Virus record (IMG/VR): IMGVR_UViG_3300023223_001154
Location: 1-51,624 of that record
Origin: a virus
Length of the DNA: 51,624 nucleotides
Reading direction: 5' to 3' (one strand)
Shown: piece by piece, positions 26,090 through 33,451 of the stretch
Layout: every line of letters starts with the position of its first letter
How positions within the stretch are numbered: the first letter of the stretch is position 1
Notes under the pieces: model-generated
What the model saw: only the letters and a program-made list of their open reading frames with translations
Databases searched by the model: none
What the model was told of the DNA's origin: nothing
Translations under genes and position numbers: made by a program

Positions 26090-27061
26090 ATGCTGAAAAT
26101 AATTTATGATCGTGATCCTATTTTTAAACACATTGGGACAAACGTTAGTGAATGCCTTACATGGGAAGAAGTTATTAAAAAAGCTGATCTAGATTGGCGT
26201 GTTGATAAAATTCAGCTTGAACGAGAGGGTAAACCTCAACCTGCCTGGGCAAATTATAGAATTAATCCCAAAGATGAGGACATTTTTTTGGGTCAAGTTG
26301 GGGCCGATTATAATCCAATTCAAAATAAAGATATGTTTATTTTTGTTAACAATTTAATTGAATCTATGAGTGGATCGTACTATGAAATTGCGGGTCATTT
26401 AAACGATAGTAAGCACATCTGGTGTTTAGCAAGATTACCAAATAAAATTAAAATAAAAGACTCTGATGATTTATTATTTTGTTATTTATTATTCCATAAT
26501 CGACATGACGGTTATAACAGCGCTATTGCCAAATTAACAATTGTTCGTTCAATTTTTGCAAATACATTAAATCTTAATTTAAAAAATGAGACATCTCTGA
26601 TAAAACTTTATCATTATGAAAATGCTGAAAAAAATCTACAAGATGTCAATAAAACAATAGCCATCATAAATTCGTGTGTTAAGGATTTTAATCATATTTT
26701 AAACGCTTTAGCTGCTCATAAATTAATTAAAGCAGAAATTCAGGGGATATTGTACAATATTTTCAAAAACTTGCAGGGATCTTCGGCTCAAAAGAATAAA
26801 GCTAGAAGAATATTAGAAATTTATGAGAATAATGATAATGATGCTTTCCCCAGTCAACGGGGCACCGCATATAATTTATTAAATGCCTTTACAAATTATA
26901 TTGATTATGAATCTACTGTGAGAAAAATACCTAATGAAACAGAATTTCAAGCAAGAGCTAGAAACGCCATGTTTGGATTGGGTGGAACCTTTAAATCTCA
27001 GGTTCTACAAATAATTGTAGAGGAAATCGGAATTTCCGAGAATCCTCACTTGATTTCCTGA
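26090..27061 (+). CDS. DUF932 domain protein
   Basis: 323 residues with the DUF932 phage/plasmid pattern: an N-terminal amphipathic region, FLGQVGADYNPIQNKDMFIFVNNLIE near 65-90, HIWCLARLP, LLFCYLLFHNRHDGYNSA and a later VRSIFANTLNLNL. The central G-x-V-G-x-x-Y-x-P-x-Q-N element is the family hallmark. DUF932 proteins are common in phage early regions, and their exact function is unknown. An AGGAGA site precedes the start. The C-terminal half is helical (dimerisation is possible). Confidence 0.88.
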   Translation: MLKIIYDRDPIFKHIGTNVSECLTWEEVIKKADLDWRVDKIQLEREGKPQPAWANYRINPKDEDIFLGQVGADYNPIQNKDMFIFVNNLIESMSGSYYEIAGHLNDSKHIWCLARLPNKIKIKDSDDLLFCYLLFHNRHDGYNSAIAKLTIVRSIFANTLNLNLKNETSLIKLYHYENAEKNLQDVNKTIAIINSCVKDFNHILNALAAHKLIKAEIQGILYNIFKNLQGSSAQKNKARRILEIYENNDNDAFPSQRGTAYNLLNAFTNYIDYESTVRKIPNETEFQARARNAMFGLGGTFKSQVLQIIVEEIGISENPHLIS

Positions 27062-27121
27062 ATATTTTGATTATATTAAATTTACTTTTAGTAATTCGGG
27101 ACAAAAAGGAACAAAAATATT

Positions 27122-27532
27122 ATGGCAGCAAAGTCAAAACCCCCAGATAAGAAGATTACCCCTAAAACAAGCTTATTTGTGCGGGGACATTCAGTTAATC
27201 AATTAGTTCGTGATCTTATTAAAACTCGAAAATGGACTGATGAGCAGATTTGTGATAAGGTAGCAAAGGCTTTCCCCGATCGACCATTTAAAAAGGTGTA
27301 TTGTAGTATTAAAAGATGGGATCTTGAAGACCAAACAGGGATTAAATATGAGAAAATGATAAAGTATAAGGGTAAATTAATTCCTAAATCAAAATTACCT
27401 GGAAAAAATATATTAAAAAATAAAATATATACTGCTAAAAATGATCCATTAAATAAATTAGCTGGGATTATTGTAAAAACCAAGCCTAAAAAAGCAGTTA
27501 AAAGAAAAACTTCCTTAAATAAAAAACTCTAG
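27122..27532 (+). CDS. Basic, probably DNA-binding protein
   Basis: 136 residues, very lysine-rich, especially the last 60. The central part (VNQLVRDLIKTRKWTDEQICDKVAKAFP) followed by KKVYCSIKRWDLEDQTGI looks like a helix-turn-helix-type module with a basic tail. I do not recognise the family. An AAGGA site lies about 9 bases upstream. A nucleoid-associated or replication-accessory role fits its place before the helicase, but this is inference. Confidence 0.65.
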   Translation: MAAKSKPPDKKITPKTSLFVRGHSVNQLVRDLIKTRKWTDEQICDKVAKAFPDRPFKKVYCSIKRWDLEDQTGIKYEKMIKYKGKLIPKSKLPGKNILKNKIYTAKNDPLNKLAGIIVKTKPKKAVKRKTSLNKKL

Positions 27533-27554
27533 CCTGTACCTCCTATATGGGCGT

Positions 27555-27588
27555 GGAGCCTGAAGGATTTAATTATCTAGAGGGCTCC
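27555..27588 (+). promoter_or_regulatory. Hairpin before the SNF2-like helicase gene
   Basis: GGAGCC (27555-27560) pairs with GGCTCC (27583-27588) over six bases with a 22-base loop. The helicase ATG at 27599 follows 10 bases later. The sequence CTCCTATAT occurs both before and after the stem. It has no T-run, so it is more likely a translation or processing element than a terminator. Confidence 0.4.
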
Positions 27589-27598
27589 TATATTTATT

Positions 27599-28954
27599 AT
27601 GATTAAACTTAGATGGTATCAGAAAGAAATGATATCTTATGGATTGAATACCATACATCTAGCTTATTTTGTAGATATGCGTTTAGGAAAAACAAAACCA
27701 GTAATCAGAATGACTAGGTATTGGATAGGTATTGCTTCCGTCTTAATAGTAGCACCTTACTCGGCTTTTATGGGGTGGAGAGATGAACTTAAAAAAGAAG
27801 GACAACCCCCAGCAATCGAACTTTCAAAGAAGACACAAGCTAGGAGAGATGATTTATTTAATTATTGGGGAAAAAATAAATATTTTATGATAAGTAAAGA
27901 GGGCTTTTTATGGCTTCCTGAAATTAAAGACATGTCCTGGGATGTTGTTATTCTTGATGAAAGTACTTTCATAAAAAATTATAATACACAAGTAACTAAA
28001 TTTTTTGTAAAAAATTTTAGAGAGGTTAAGCATAGAGTCATAATGACAGGACTCCCAAACCCAGAAAGTGAACTTGACTTTCATTCCCAATTAGAATTTT
28101 TAGACCCAAATATTATCCCCATGAAGCACTGGAACTTTCGTACTAAATATTTTTTAGATTGTGATCATGAACTAATACTAAGTAAAAAGGGGCGTAAGTA
28201 CCTTTCCCAGCGATTGGCGCAATATTGTTATTTTTTAACCAGAAAAGAAGCTGGGATCGGTAGTGAAAAGATTTATGAAACTAGATTAATTCAATGCCCT
28301 AATAAGGTTTTAAAGGTATATAACACATTAAAAACAGAATTTATATATGAATTGGATGAGGAGTTTAGGGTTACAAAATATGCCACGGTAAAATTTAATT
28401 GGATGCGAAAATTACTTGGAGGTATGTTTGATGGTAAAAGAATTTGGGATGGTAAATGTGCTGAAATAAAATATTTGATTAATAATGATTTAAAAGGACA
28501 ACCTTTAATAATTTGGTGCCAATATATTGAAGAAATATTGTTTCTACAGGATTATTTTAATGAATATTTCTTGAAAAAATATAAAAAAAATGCGTATAAA
28601 CGGAAAAAGATTGCTGTTATTTATGGGGAAATTAAAAAGGTAGAAAGAGAAAAAATAATTATAAAATTTCAAAAAGGGTTATTAGATTGGATTTTTGCTC
28701 AACCAACTACCTTAAGATATGCCACTGATTTTTCCCGTGCACCCACAATGATTTATTATTCTATGCCAGGGAGAGAGACTAGACGGCAAACGGAAGATAG
28801 ATTTATTAGCGCAGAAATGACAGAACCTAAATTACTTATTGATTTGATTGTGGAAAATACTGTAGAGGAAGGCCTGTATACTTCATTTAAATTAAAAGAA
28901 CAACATGGAAAGGTGATGTATAAAATTATCAAAAACATTATGAGGGGTGCCTAA
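27599..28954 (+). CDS. SNF2-like superfamily II helicase/ATPase
   Basis: 451 residues. The Q-like RWYQKEMI start is followed by Walker A DMRLGKTK (26-33), motif Ia LIVAPYSAF, a DEST box at 120-123 (WDVVILDEST) and motif III IMTGLP (148-153). In the second lobe, IIWCQYIEEI and a final QTEDRF region correspond to motifs IV-VI (R-Q-x-x-D-R usually). The order and length fit compact phage SNF2 proteins that remodel or translocate on duplex DNA. Motif VI has QTEDRF instead of the usual QAxxRxxR, so activity may differ. Confidence 0.87.
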   Translation: MIKLRWYQKEMISYGLNTIHLAYFVDMRLGKTKPVIRMTRYWIGIASVLIVAPYSAFMGWRDELKKEGQPPAIELSKKTQARRDDLFNYWGKNKYFMISKEGFLWLPEIKDMSWDVVILDESTFIKNYNTQVTKFFVKNFREVKHRVIMTGLPNPESELDFHSQLEFLDPNIIPMKHWNFRTKYFLDCDHELILSKKGRKYLSQRLAQYCYFLTRKEAGIGSEKIYETRLIQCPNKVLKVYNTLKTEFIYELDEEFRVTKYATVKFNWMRKLLGGMFDGKRIWDGKCAEIKYLINNDLKGQPLIIWCQYIEEILFLQDYFNEYFLKKYKKNAYKRKKIAVIYGEIKKVEREKIIIKFQKGLLDWIFAQPTTLRYATDFSRAPTMIYYSMPGRETRRQTEDRFISAEMTEPKLLIDLIVENTVEEGLYTSFKLKEQHGKVMYKIIKNIMRGA

Positions 28955-29112
28955 TGCTAATCTTAATATTTATATTTCAAGTTTTTAATTTTATTGGTTT
29001 TTTATTCTTAATTTATTCAATTGGAACGGGTCACGTGTATTTAAGGTCTGATATGGAGATGTTGCATCAAACTGTAGATGAAGTGCATTCGATTATGAAA
29101 AAAGGTACTTAA
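28954..29112 (+). CDS. Small membrane protein
   Basis: 52 residues starting on the last base of the helicase stop codon (TAATG). The N-terminal 22 residues (LILIFIFQVFNFIGFLFLIY) form a membrane helix. The rest is a polar segment ending KKGT. Not recognised. It is one of three consecutive small frames with membrane helices placed between helicase and resolvase. Confidence 0.55.
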   Translation: MLILIFIFQVFNFIGFLFLIYSIGTGHVYLRSDMEMLHQTVDEVHSIMKKGT

Positions 29113-29114
29113 TC

Positions 29115-29219
29115 TTGTTACATAATTTTTTTATTTTATTTTGTATAGTATCTTTTATAGTAATAATTATAATTAATACTATTATATTTGTAATTAATTG
29201 GTTAAATAGGAGAAAATAA
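29115..29219 (+). CDS. Possible tiny membrane protein, TTG start
   Basis: 34 residues from TTG, nearly all hydrophobic (ILFCIVSFIVIIIINTIIF) with a basic end LNRRK. There is no strong ribosome site; the start is two bases after the previous stop, so reinitiation is possible. Extreme AT content makes chance hydrophobic frames likely, so this is a weak call. Confidence 0.3.
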   Translation: MLHNFFILFCIVSFIVIIIINTIIFVINWLNRRK

Positions 29220-29220
29220 T

Positions 29221-29424
29221 ATGTTAATATTTATATGTATATTTTTAAGTGTAGATACAATTTTATTAAGTTTACTTTTATGGTTTAATTTTAAAAATCA
29301 TCATTTAATTATACATGATATAAATTTTCTTAATAAAAATATTGAAAAAAATACTCAAAGATTAGATAATATTATTAGTTATATAAACGTAAAGGATAAA
29401 CATGTCAAAAATATTAGCGGTTGA
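29221..29424 (+). CDS. Small membrane protein with coiled-coil tail
   Basis: 67 residues: N-terminal membrane helix (LIFICIFLSVDTILLSLLLW), then a polar helix with heptad-like NKNIEKNTQRLDNIISYI. An AGGAGAA site lies nine bases upstream. It overlaps the resolvase gene by 23 bases. The type II orientation with coiled-coil tail recalls inner-membrane spanins, but no outer partner is visible. Confidence 0.55.
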   Translation: MLIFICIFLSVDTILLSLLLWFNFKNHHLIIHDINFLNKNIEKNTQRLDNIISYINVKDKHVKNISG

Positions 29425-29887
29425 TGCTGGGTGGAATACTGGGATAGCTTTTTTTAGACATAAATATGATGCCACCCCTTCAACTCATTGTTTTATTGTA
29501 GATGAAGAGCTGACAACCAAAGAAAAAAAATTAAACTATATGGTCAAAGTATTTCAAGATACTTTAAGAATATTTAATCCTGATTACGTATTAATAGAAG
29601 GTGTAGAGTTTTATGGAAGTTCGGGTAAATCTCAGGCTTCAAGTAGGAGAGGGGATTTATTTACATTAGCTTATTTGGTTGGGAACTATGGTTGTATATG
29701 TACATTAAATAATATCAAATATAGGATCCAAACTTTCAAGGAATGGGGTGGTCAGATGACTCCAGAAGTTATCAATAATAAACTTAAACGGGCAATTGGA
29801 TGGCCCGGGAAAAATCAACACGTTAATGACGCTTTGGCAATGGGGTTGACATATAATGGAAACAAATATTTTAGCGAAGTGCGCTAA
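29402..29887 (+). CDS. RuvC-like Holliday junction resolvase
   Basis: 161 residues of the RNase H-fold resolvase type. The first strand LAVDAGWNTGIAF carries D8. The second acid is E66 in YVLIEGVEF, followed by a GSSGKSQASSRRG helix. The C-terminal HVNDALAMGL gives H140 and D143. These are the four-acid-type positions of RuvC. It would resolve branched DNA made during recombination-driven replication before packaging. It overlaps the next gene by 32 bases. Confidence 0.85.
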   Translation: MSKILAVDAGWNTGIAFFRHKYDATPSTHCFIVDEELTTKEKKLNYMVKVFQDTLRIFNPDYVLIEGVEFYGSSGKSQASSRRGDLFTLAYLVGNYGCICTLNNIKYRIQTFKEWGGQMTPEVINNKLKRAIGWPGKNQHVNDALAMGLTYNGNKYFSEVR

Positions 29888-30377
29888 TTGCTGGTTATCA
29901 AAAACTAGGAAGCGAATTGTGAATAATAGAGGCAATCCAAGGTCCCCTTTAGTTTTAATCGTAGATAACCCTGGGGAAAGTGAAGAGGTGTTAAACAGCT
30001 TTATGGCCGGTATAGAAGGGAGATTTTTACGTAGTATATTTAAGGAAGCTTTTGAAGAAGCTGGTGTGAATTATATGGATTTTTTTGTAACTGGTTTATT
30101 AAGATGTCGGCCTACTAATTATCTGGGGGGACCTACTCGTGAGCCATTACCTAAAGAAATATTGGCATGTCATGGTAATTTATGGGAAAGTTTAGATAAT
30201 ACCAATCCAAAACATATCTTTTTAGTGGGTAGTTTAGTGCATGATTATTTAAAAAAAGAGCTCCCTTATGCTGTTATGATTTTACCAATGAAATTTTTAA
30301 TTAAACAAGGTGGGAAAACTAGTGCTTGGTATAGAACGACTTTAACCACAATAGTGGAGGAATTGAATAATGGATAA
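29856..30377 (+). CDS. Uracil-DNA glycosylase-like protein, Fe-S type
   Basis: 173 residues. Four cysteines (C9, C12, C84, C105) are spaced as in family 4 glycosylases that hold a 4Fe-4S cluster. FVTGLLRCRPTN followed by R-x-P-x-x-x-E-x-x-x-C matches the family core. Motif A, normally GEAPG-x-x-ED, reads VDNPGESEE here, and I see no HPS-like C-terminal motif. So it may bind damaged or modified DNA without standard excision activity, or have altered specificity. It sits between resolvase and nuclease genes. Confidence 0.8.
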   Translation: METNILAKCANCWLSKTRKRIVNNRGNPRSPLVLIVDNPGESEEVLNSFMAGIEGRFLRSIFKEAFEEAGVNYMDFFVTGLLRCRPTNYLGGPTREPLPKEILACHGNLWESLDNTNPKHIFLVGSLVHDYLKKELPYAVMILPMKFLIKQGGKTSAWYRTTLTTIVEELNNG

Positions 30378-30474
30378 AGAACAATTAAAATTATTAATGG
30401 AATATGTTGATTTATCTTTACAGTTAAATGCACATCTGATGGATGAGGATACTTTCAAAACATTAATAAAATGA
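30370..30474 (+). CDS. Tiny helical protein with in-frame continuation past TGA
   Basis: 34 residues (DKEQLKLLMEYVDLSLQLNAH..), acidic and amphipathic, overlapping the glycosylase end by eight bases. After the TGA at 30472-30474 the same frame runs on for LEKVKLLLLEE to TAA at 30510, two bases before the next gene. The continuation is also amphipathic and fills the gap exactly. Either the gene carries a recent nonsense change, or the stop is sometimes read through. Confidence 0.5.
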   Translation: MDKEQLKLLMEYVDLSLQLNAHLMDEDTFKTLIK

Positions 30475-30511
30475 TTAGAAAAAGTTAAATTATTGTTATT
30501 GGAAGAGTAAA

Positions 30512-31489
30512 ATGTTAAAACATAAAATAATAAAAGTTACCGATGTTAAACTACCTAAAAGGTATAATATTAAAAAACACGGTATTACTCAAAGTTTATT
30601 AAGCGCCTTCCCTATTTGTAGACAAAGATTTTTATTCAAAATTAATGGTTGGCAGCTTAAGGATCATGATGGTGTTTTTGTGTTTGGTAATATATGCCAT
30701 TATTTATGTGAAAAAATTTATAAAAAGAAAATTAAACCTAGTAGAATACTAATTAATCGATTAATTAAGAAGTGGAAAAAAGAATTTGGAAAAGATTTAT
30801 CAGACTTCGCTTTAATCGGTTTACCTAGAAATATGGCAGTTGCCGAAATAGTTATGTTTCATTATTTTAAATTTTATTATAAAGATTTTAAAATGAAATT
30901 CACTGCAATTGAAGAAGAATTTTGTAATAAATTAGGCCCTTACACCTTGTTGGGAAAGAAGGATTTAAGGTATGCTGTGAAGAATGGTGAGGAGATGATG
31001 GAACATAAGACAAAGGGAAGGGTTGAGGATGATATGTTAATGTATCAACTTCCTTTTGATTTTCAAAATTTGTTTTATATCACTGCGCAAAAATTAGAGA
31101 ATGATATTGATATGGGAAGAGTGCTTTATAATATTATCAGAAATCCAGGATTAAAACAACAGAAAAAGGAAAATATGAAAGTATTTCTGGAGAGGATAGA
31201 TAAAGATATCACTAAAAGGCCGGATTTTTATTTTATTCGTTACGAGGTACCTTATTCTAAAACTAAAAAGCAATCATTTAAAAAAGAATTAGTTTATAAA
31301 TTGATGGAAACTCAGAAGTTTTTAGATGGTAAAATGCCTTTATATAAAAATGAATCAGCTTGTAAAGTCCCATATAAATGTGACCATTTAATGGCGTGCT
31401 CCAGTGGGACTATGACAGGATATCATCAAACTGATGATATTTTCCCAGAATTAGATAATTTTTCATTCAACCCAAAAAATGATAATTAA
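30512..31489 (+). CDS. PD-(D/E)XK nuclease with four-cysteine Fe-S layout (Cas4/AddB-like)
   Basis: 325 residues. An N-terminal SLLSAFPICRQRFLF carries C36. The nuclease core is GKKDLRYA (D151) then MMEHKTKG (E164, K166) and QNLFY (Q185, Y189). Three further cysteines, C284, C290 and C296, lie in ACKVPYKCDHLMAC. One cysteine before and three after the core is the known cluster pattern of Cas4 and AddB. It probably processes DNA ends for recombination. It stands before a Sak4-like ATPase and a single-strand-binding-like protein, forming a likely recombination cassette. Confidence 0.87.
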   Translation: MLKHKIIKVTDVKLPKRYNIKKHGITQSLLSAFPICRQRFLFKINGWQLKDHDGVFVFGNICHYLCEKIYKKKIKPSRILINRLIKKWKKEFGKDLSDFALIGLPRNMAVAEIVMFHYFKFYYKDFKMKFTAIEEEFCNKLGPYTLLGKKDLRYAVKNGEEMMEHKTKGRVEDDMLMYQLPFDFQNLFYITAQKLENDIDMGRVLYNIIRNPGLKQQKKENMKVFLERIDKDITKRPDFYFIRYEVPYSKTKKQSFKKELVYKLMETQKFLDGKMPLYKNESACKVPYKCDHLMACSSGTMTGYHQTDDIFPELDNFSFNPKNDN

Positions 31490-31634
31490 AATTAGTTTTA
31501 TATTCAATATTTTTTGTTCATTATATGTATTGTTTAAGATACCACATTTAAATTTCTTTATAACTTCTTTATATTGTTTAAGTTATGTTCTAATGGGAAT
31601 AAAAATTTTTAAAAAACATGATTTGGGGTTGTAA
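31479..31634 (+). CDS. Possible small membrane protein
   Basis: 51 residues, with hydrophobic stretches (KISFIFNIFCSLYVLFKIP and FFITSLYCLSYVLMG) and a basic tail. It overlaps the nuclease end by 11 bases and has no good ribosome site. The region is otherwise an AT-rich gap of 185 bases. The call is weak. Confidence 0.3.
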   Translation: MIIKISFIFNIFCSLYVLFKIPHLNFFITSLYCLSYVLMGIKIFKKHDLGL

Positions 31635-31674
31635 AATATAATAATTTAATTATTATAATAAATCAGGAGGTACA

Positions 31675-32517
31675 ATGGCAGAAATTAGACGTGTGACTCA
31701 CAGAAAATCTATTCATAAGAAAATTGTAAAAGGTGCTCCAGACTTAGATTTTGATTTACCTAGAGAATTGTCCCCTATATCGGATGATATAATGGATTAT
31801 ATGATCGTGATATCAGGGTTACGGAAAATCGGTAAAACTACATTATTTCAAGGATTTCAGGATCCTTTTTTTGTTATGTGCGATCGTAACGCCGGATTAG
31901 CTCTTTTTCAGAAAAGAATAACACGCTGGGAACAGTTTTTAAAAATTATAGAAATATTAGAAAATGAACCAGATTATTGTGGTATAGTTATTATCGATAC
32001 GGGGTTTACACTATATGAATTTTGTTTTAAATATGTTATGGATGATTTAGGAATCACAGATCCAAAAGATAAAGGTTGGGGTGTTGTCTGGAAAGTTATT
32101 TTTAAACATTTTTATGAAGCTCATGAGAGGATAATTGAAGCTGGATTTGGTTTAGGGGTTATAGCACATTCAGAAGATAAAGAACGTCCAGATGGGGGGT
32201 CAACTAAAAAGGCCAAATTAAGCGCGCAAGCTTATACATATTACACTGGATTAGCTGATGTTTTAGCACATTATCAATATAACCCAGACACTGGGGATCG
32301 TGAATTAATAATAACAGGCAGCGCCGAAGTGGATGCTGGGACAAATATTGATTATCATTTTAAATATACTAATGGGTCTGCTATAAAAACTATTCCTATG
32401 GGCTCAAATAAAGATCAATCTTATAAAAATTTTATGTTAGCTTTTAATAATAAATTGATAGCTGAAAAAAGTTTTAAAAAGACATCCGGATCTTTTAAGA
32501 AAAAAGTATCTCAATAA
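31675..32517 (+). CDS. Sak4-like RecA-fold ATPase
   Basis: 280 residues of the phage single-strand annealing/recombination ATPase type. Walker A is SGLRKIGKTT (47-56). Walker B-like GIVIIDTG lies near 103-110, followed by TLYEFCFKYVMDDLG. The middle has IAHSEDKE and a sensor-like DVLAHYQYN. These proteins are cores without the DNA-binding domains of RecA and act with a phage single-strand-binding protein, consistent with the next gene. A strong AGGAGG site precedes the ATG; the 18-base start region is duplicated at 25403-25420. Confidence 0.82.
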   Translation: MAEIRRVTHRKSIHKKIVKGAPDLDFDLPRELSPISDDIMDYMIVISGLRKIGKTTLFQGFQDPFFVMCDRNAGLALFQKRITRWEQFLKIIEILENEPDYCGIVIIDTGFTLYEFCFKYVMDDLGITDPKDKGWGVVWKVIFKHFYEAHERIIEAGFGLGVIAHSEDKERPDGGSTKKAKLSAQAYTYYTGLADVLAHYQYNPDTGDRELIITGSAEVDAGTNIDYHFKYTNGSAIKTIPMGSNKDQSYKNFMLAFNNKLIAEKSFKKTSGSFKKKVSQ

Positions 32518-32560
32518 CCAAATAAACAATTAAATAAATAACAATTAAAAAGGAGTTATC

Positions 32561-33391
32561 ATGAGTTTTAATGATAAATTAAAAAAATTACAGGGGAATT
32601 ATAAAAAATCTGCTGAAGATTATGAAACAATGTTCGTTACAATTCCACCTGGTGAATATGATGCAAAATTATCCTCAGTTAAATTAGGGACAGTGTCTGG
32701 GGGTAAACTTTGTATAAAACAAGTTTACGTTATAACTAATGGGTCTATGAAAGGGAAAACAGTCCCAGTAAATACTTTCTTAGAGGGCAAAGACGCTCAA
32801 GCTACCACAACATGTTTTTCATATGCAAGGAAATTTATTGATAATATGGGGTATGAGATCCCGGAAACTATTTCGGAAATACCTGACATACTTGCGGCAA
32901 TGAATAAAGATAATATTTATGTACTTATGATAGTAACCAAGAGTGATAACCCTGATTGGCCTAAAATTAACCTCTTTCCGGCCGCCTCTTCTGATGACGG
33001 TGAAGAAGGTGACGGTGAAGAAGGTGGGGGTGAAGAAGGAAGTGATAACGGAGACGGTGAAGGAGATGGCGCAGGAGGTGATGAAGATGAGGAATTTCGT
33101 GAAAGAGTGGTAGCTTTTGCTATTACCTGGGATGTTCCGGAAATAAATGAAGAATCCACAACTGATGAAGTAAGGGAAGCAATTGCTCAGTTTGTTATTG
33201 ATGATGGGAAATGGGAATCAACAGATTTTCAACCTGAGGAAATAGCTTTACTTGAGGATGAATTACAATTAAAAGATTGTTTTAATAAACCTAAACCCCC
33301 ACCTAAAACCAAAAAAAGTATTCAAAAAGCGCCCCCTAGTAAAACCAAAACATCTACAAAAAAAAGTCTTAAAAAATCCGCAAGGCGTTAA
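32561..33391 (+). CDS. DUF669-like single-strand DNA-binding protein
   Basis: 276 residues. An N-terminal OB-like domain (1-140, with YETMFVTIPPGEYDAKLSSVK and KTVPVNTFLEG) resembles DUF669 proteins used as phage SSBs. It is followed by a nearly pure acidic/glycine block (about 147-180, repeated DGEEG units), a helical module (185-240), and a proline-lysine tail (KPPPKTKKS..). The strongly acidic block beside a basic tail is unusual and may mimic DNA or control binding. It sits between Sak4-like ATPase and polymerase. A hairpin terminator follows. Confidence 0.75.
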   Translation: MSFNDKLKKLQGNYKKSAEDYETMFVTIPPGEYDAKLSSVKLGTVSGGKLCIKQVYVITNGSMKGKTVPVNTFLEGKDAQATTTCFSYARKFIDNMGYEIPETISEIPDILAAMNKDNIYVLMIVTKSDNPDWPKINLFPAASSDDGEEGDGEEGGGEEGSDNGDGEGDGAGGDEDEEFRERVVAFAITWDVPEINEESTTDEVREAIAQFVIDDGKWESTDFQPEEIALLEDELQLKDCFNKPKPPPKTKKSIQKAPPSKTKTSTKKSLKKSARR

Positions 33392-33414
33392 GACCTTAAT
33401 TCAATCTAAATACT

Positions 33415-33443
33415 GATCCCCCTCATATTAGGGGGATTATTTT
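33415..33443 (+). terminator. Probable rho-independent terminator or attenuator
   Basis: ATCCCCCT (33416-33423) and AGGGGGAT (33430-33437) form a perfect eight-base stem with a six-base loop, followed by TATTTT. It lies 24 bases after the SSB-like gene and before the polymerase. The short T-run suggests partial termination, which would lower polymerase expression. Confidence 0.7.
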
Positions 33444-33451
33444 AGGATTTT

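Noticed and set aside
29847-29858. TTGACA directly followed by TATAAT
   Set aside because: The two hexamers touch without the 16-18 base spacer, so they cannot form a promoter; the match is chance inside coding sequence.
32917-33159. Minus-strand serine/proline-rich frame
   Set aside because: It is the complement of the acidic glycine-glutamate repeat in the SSB-like gene.
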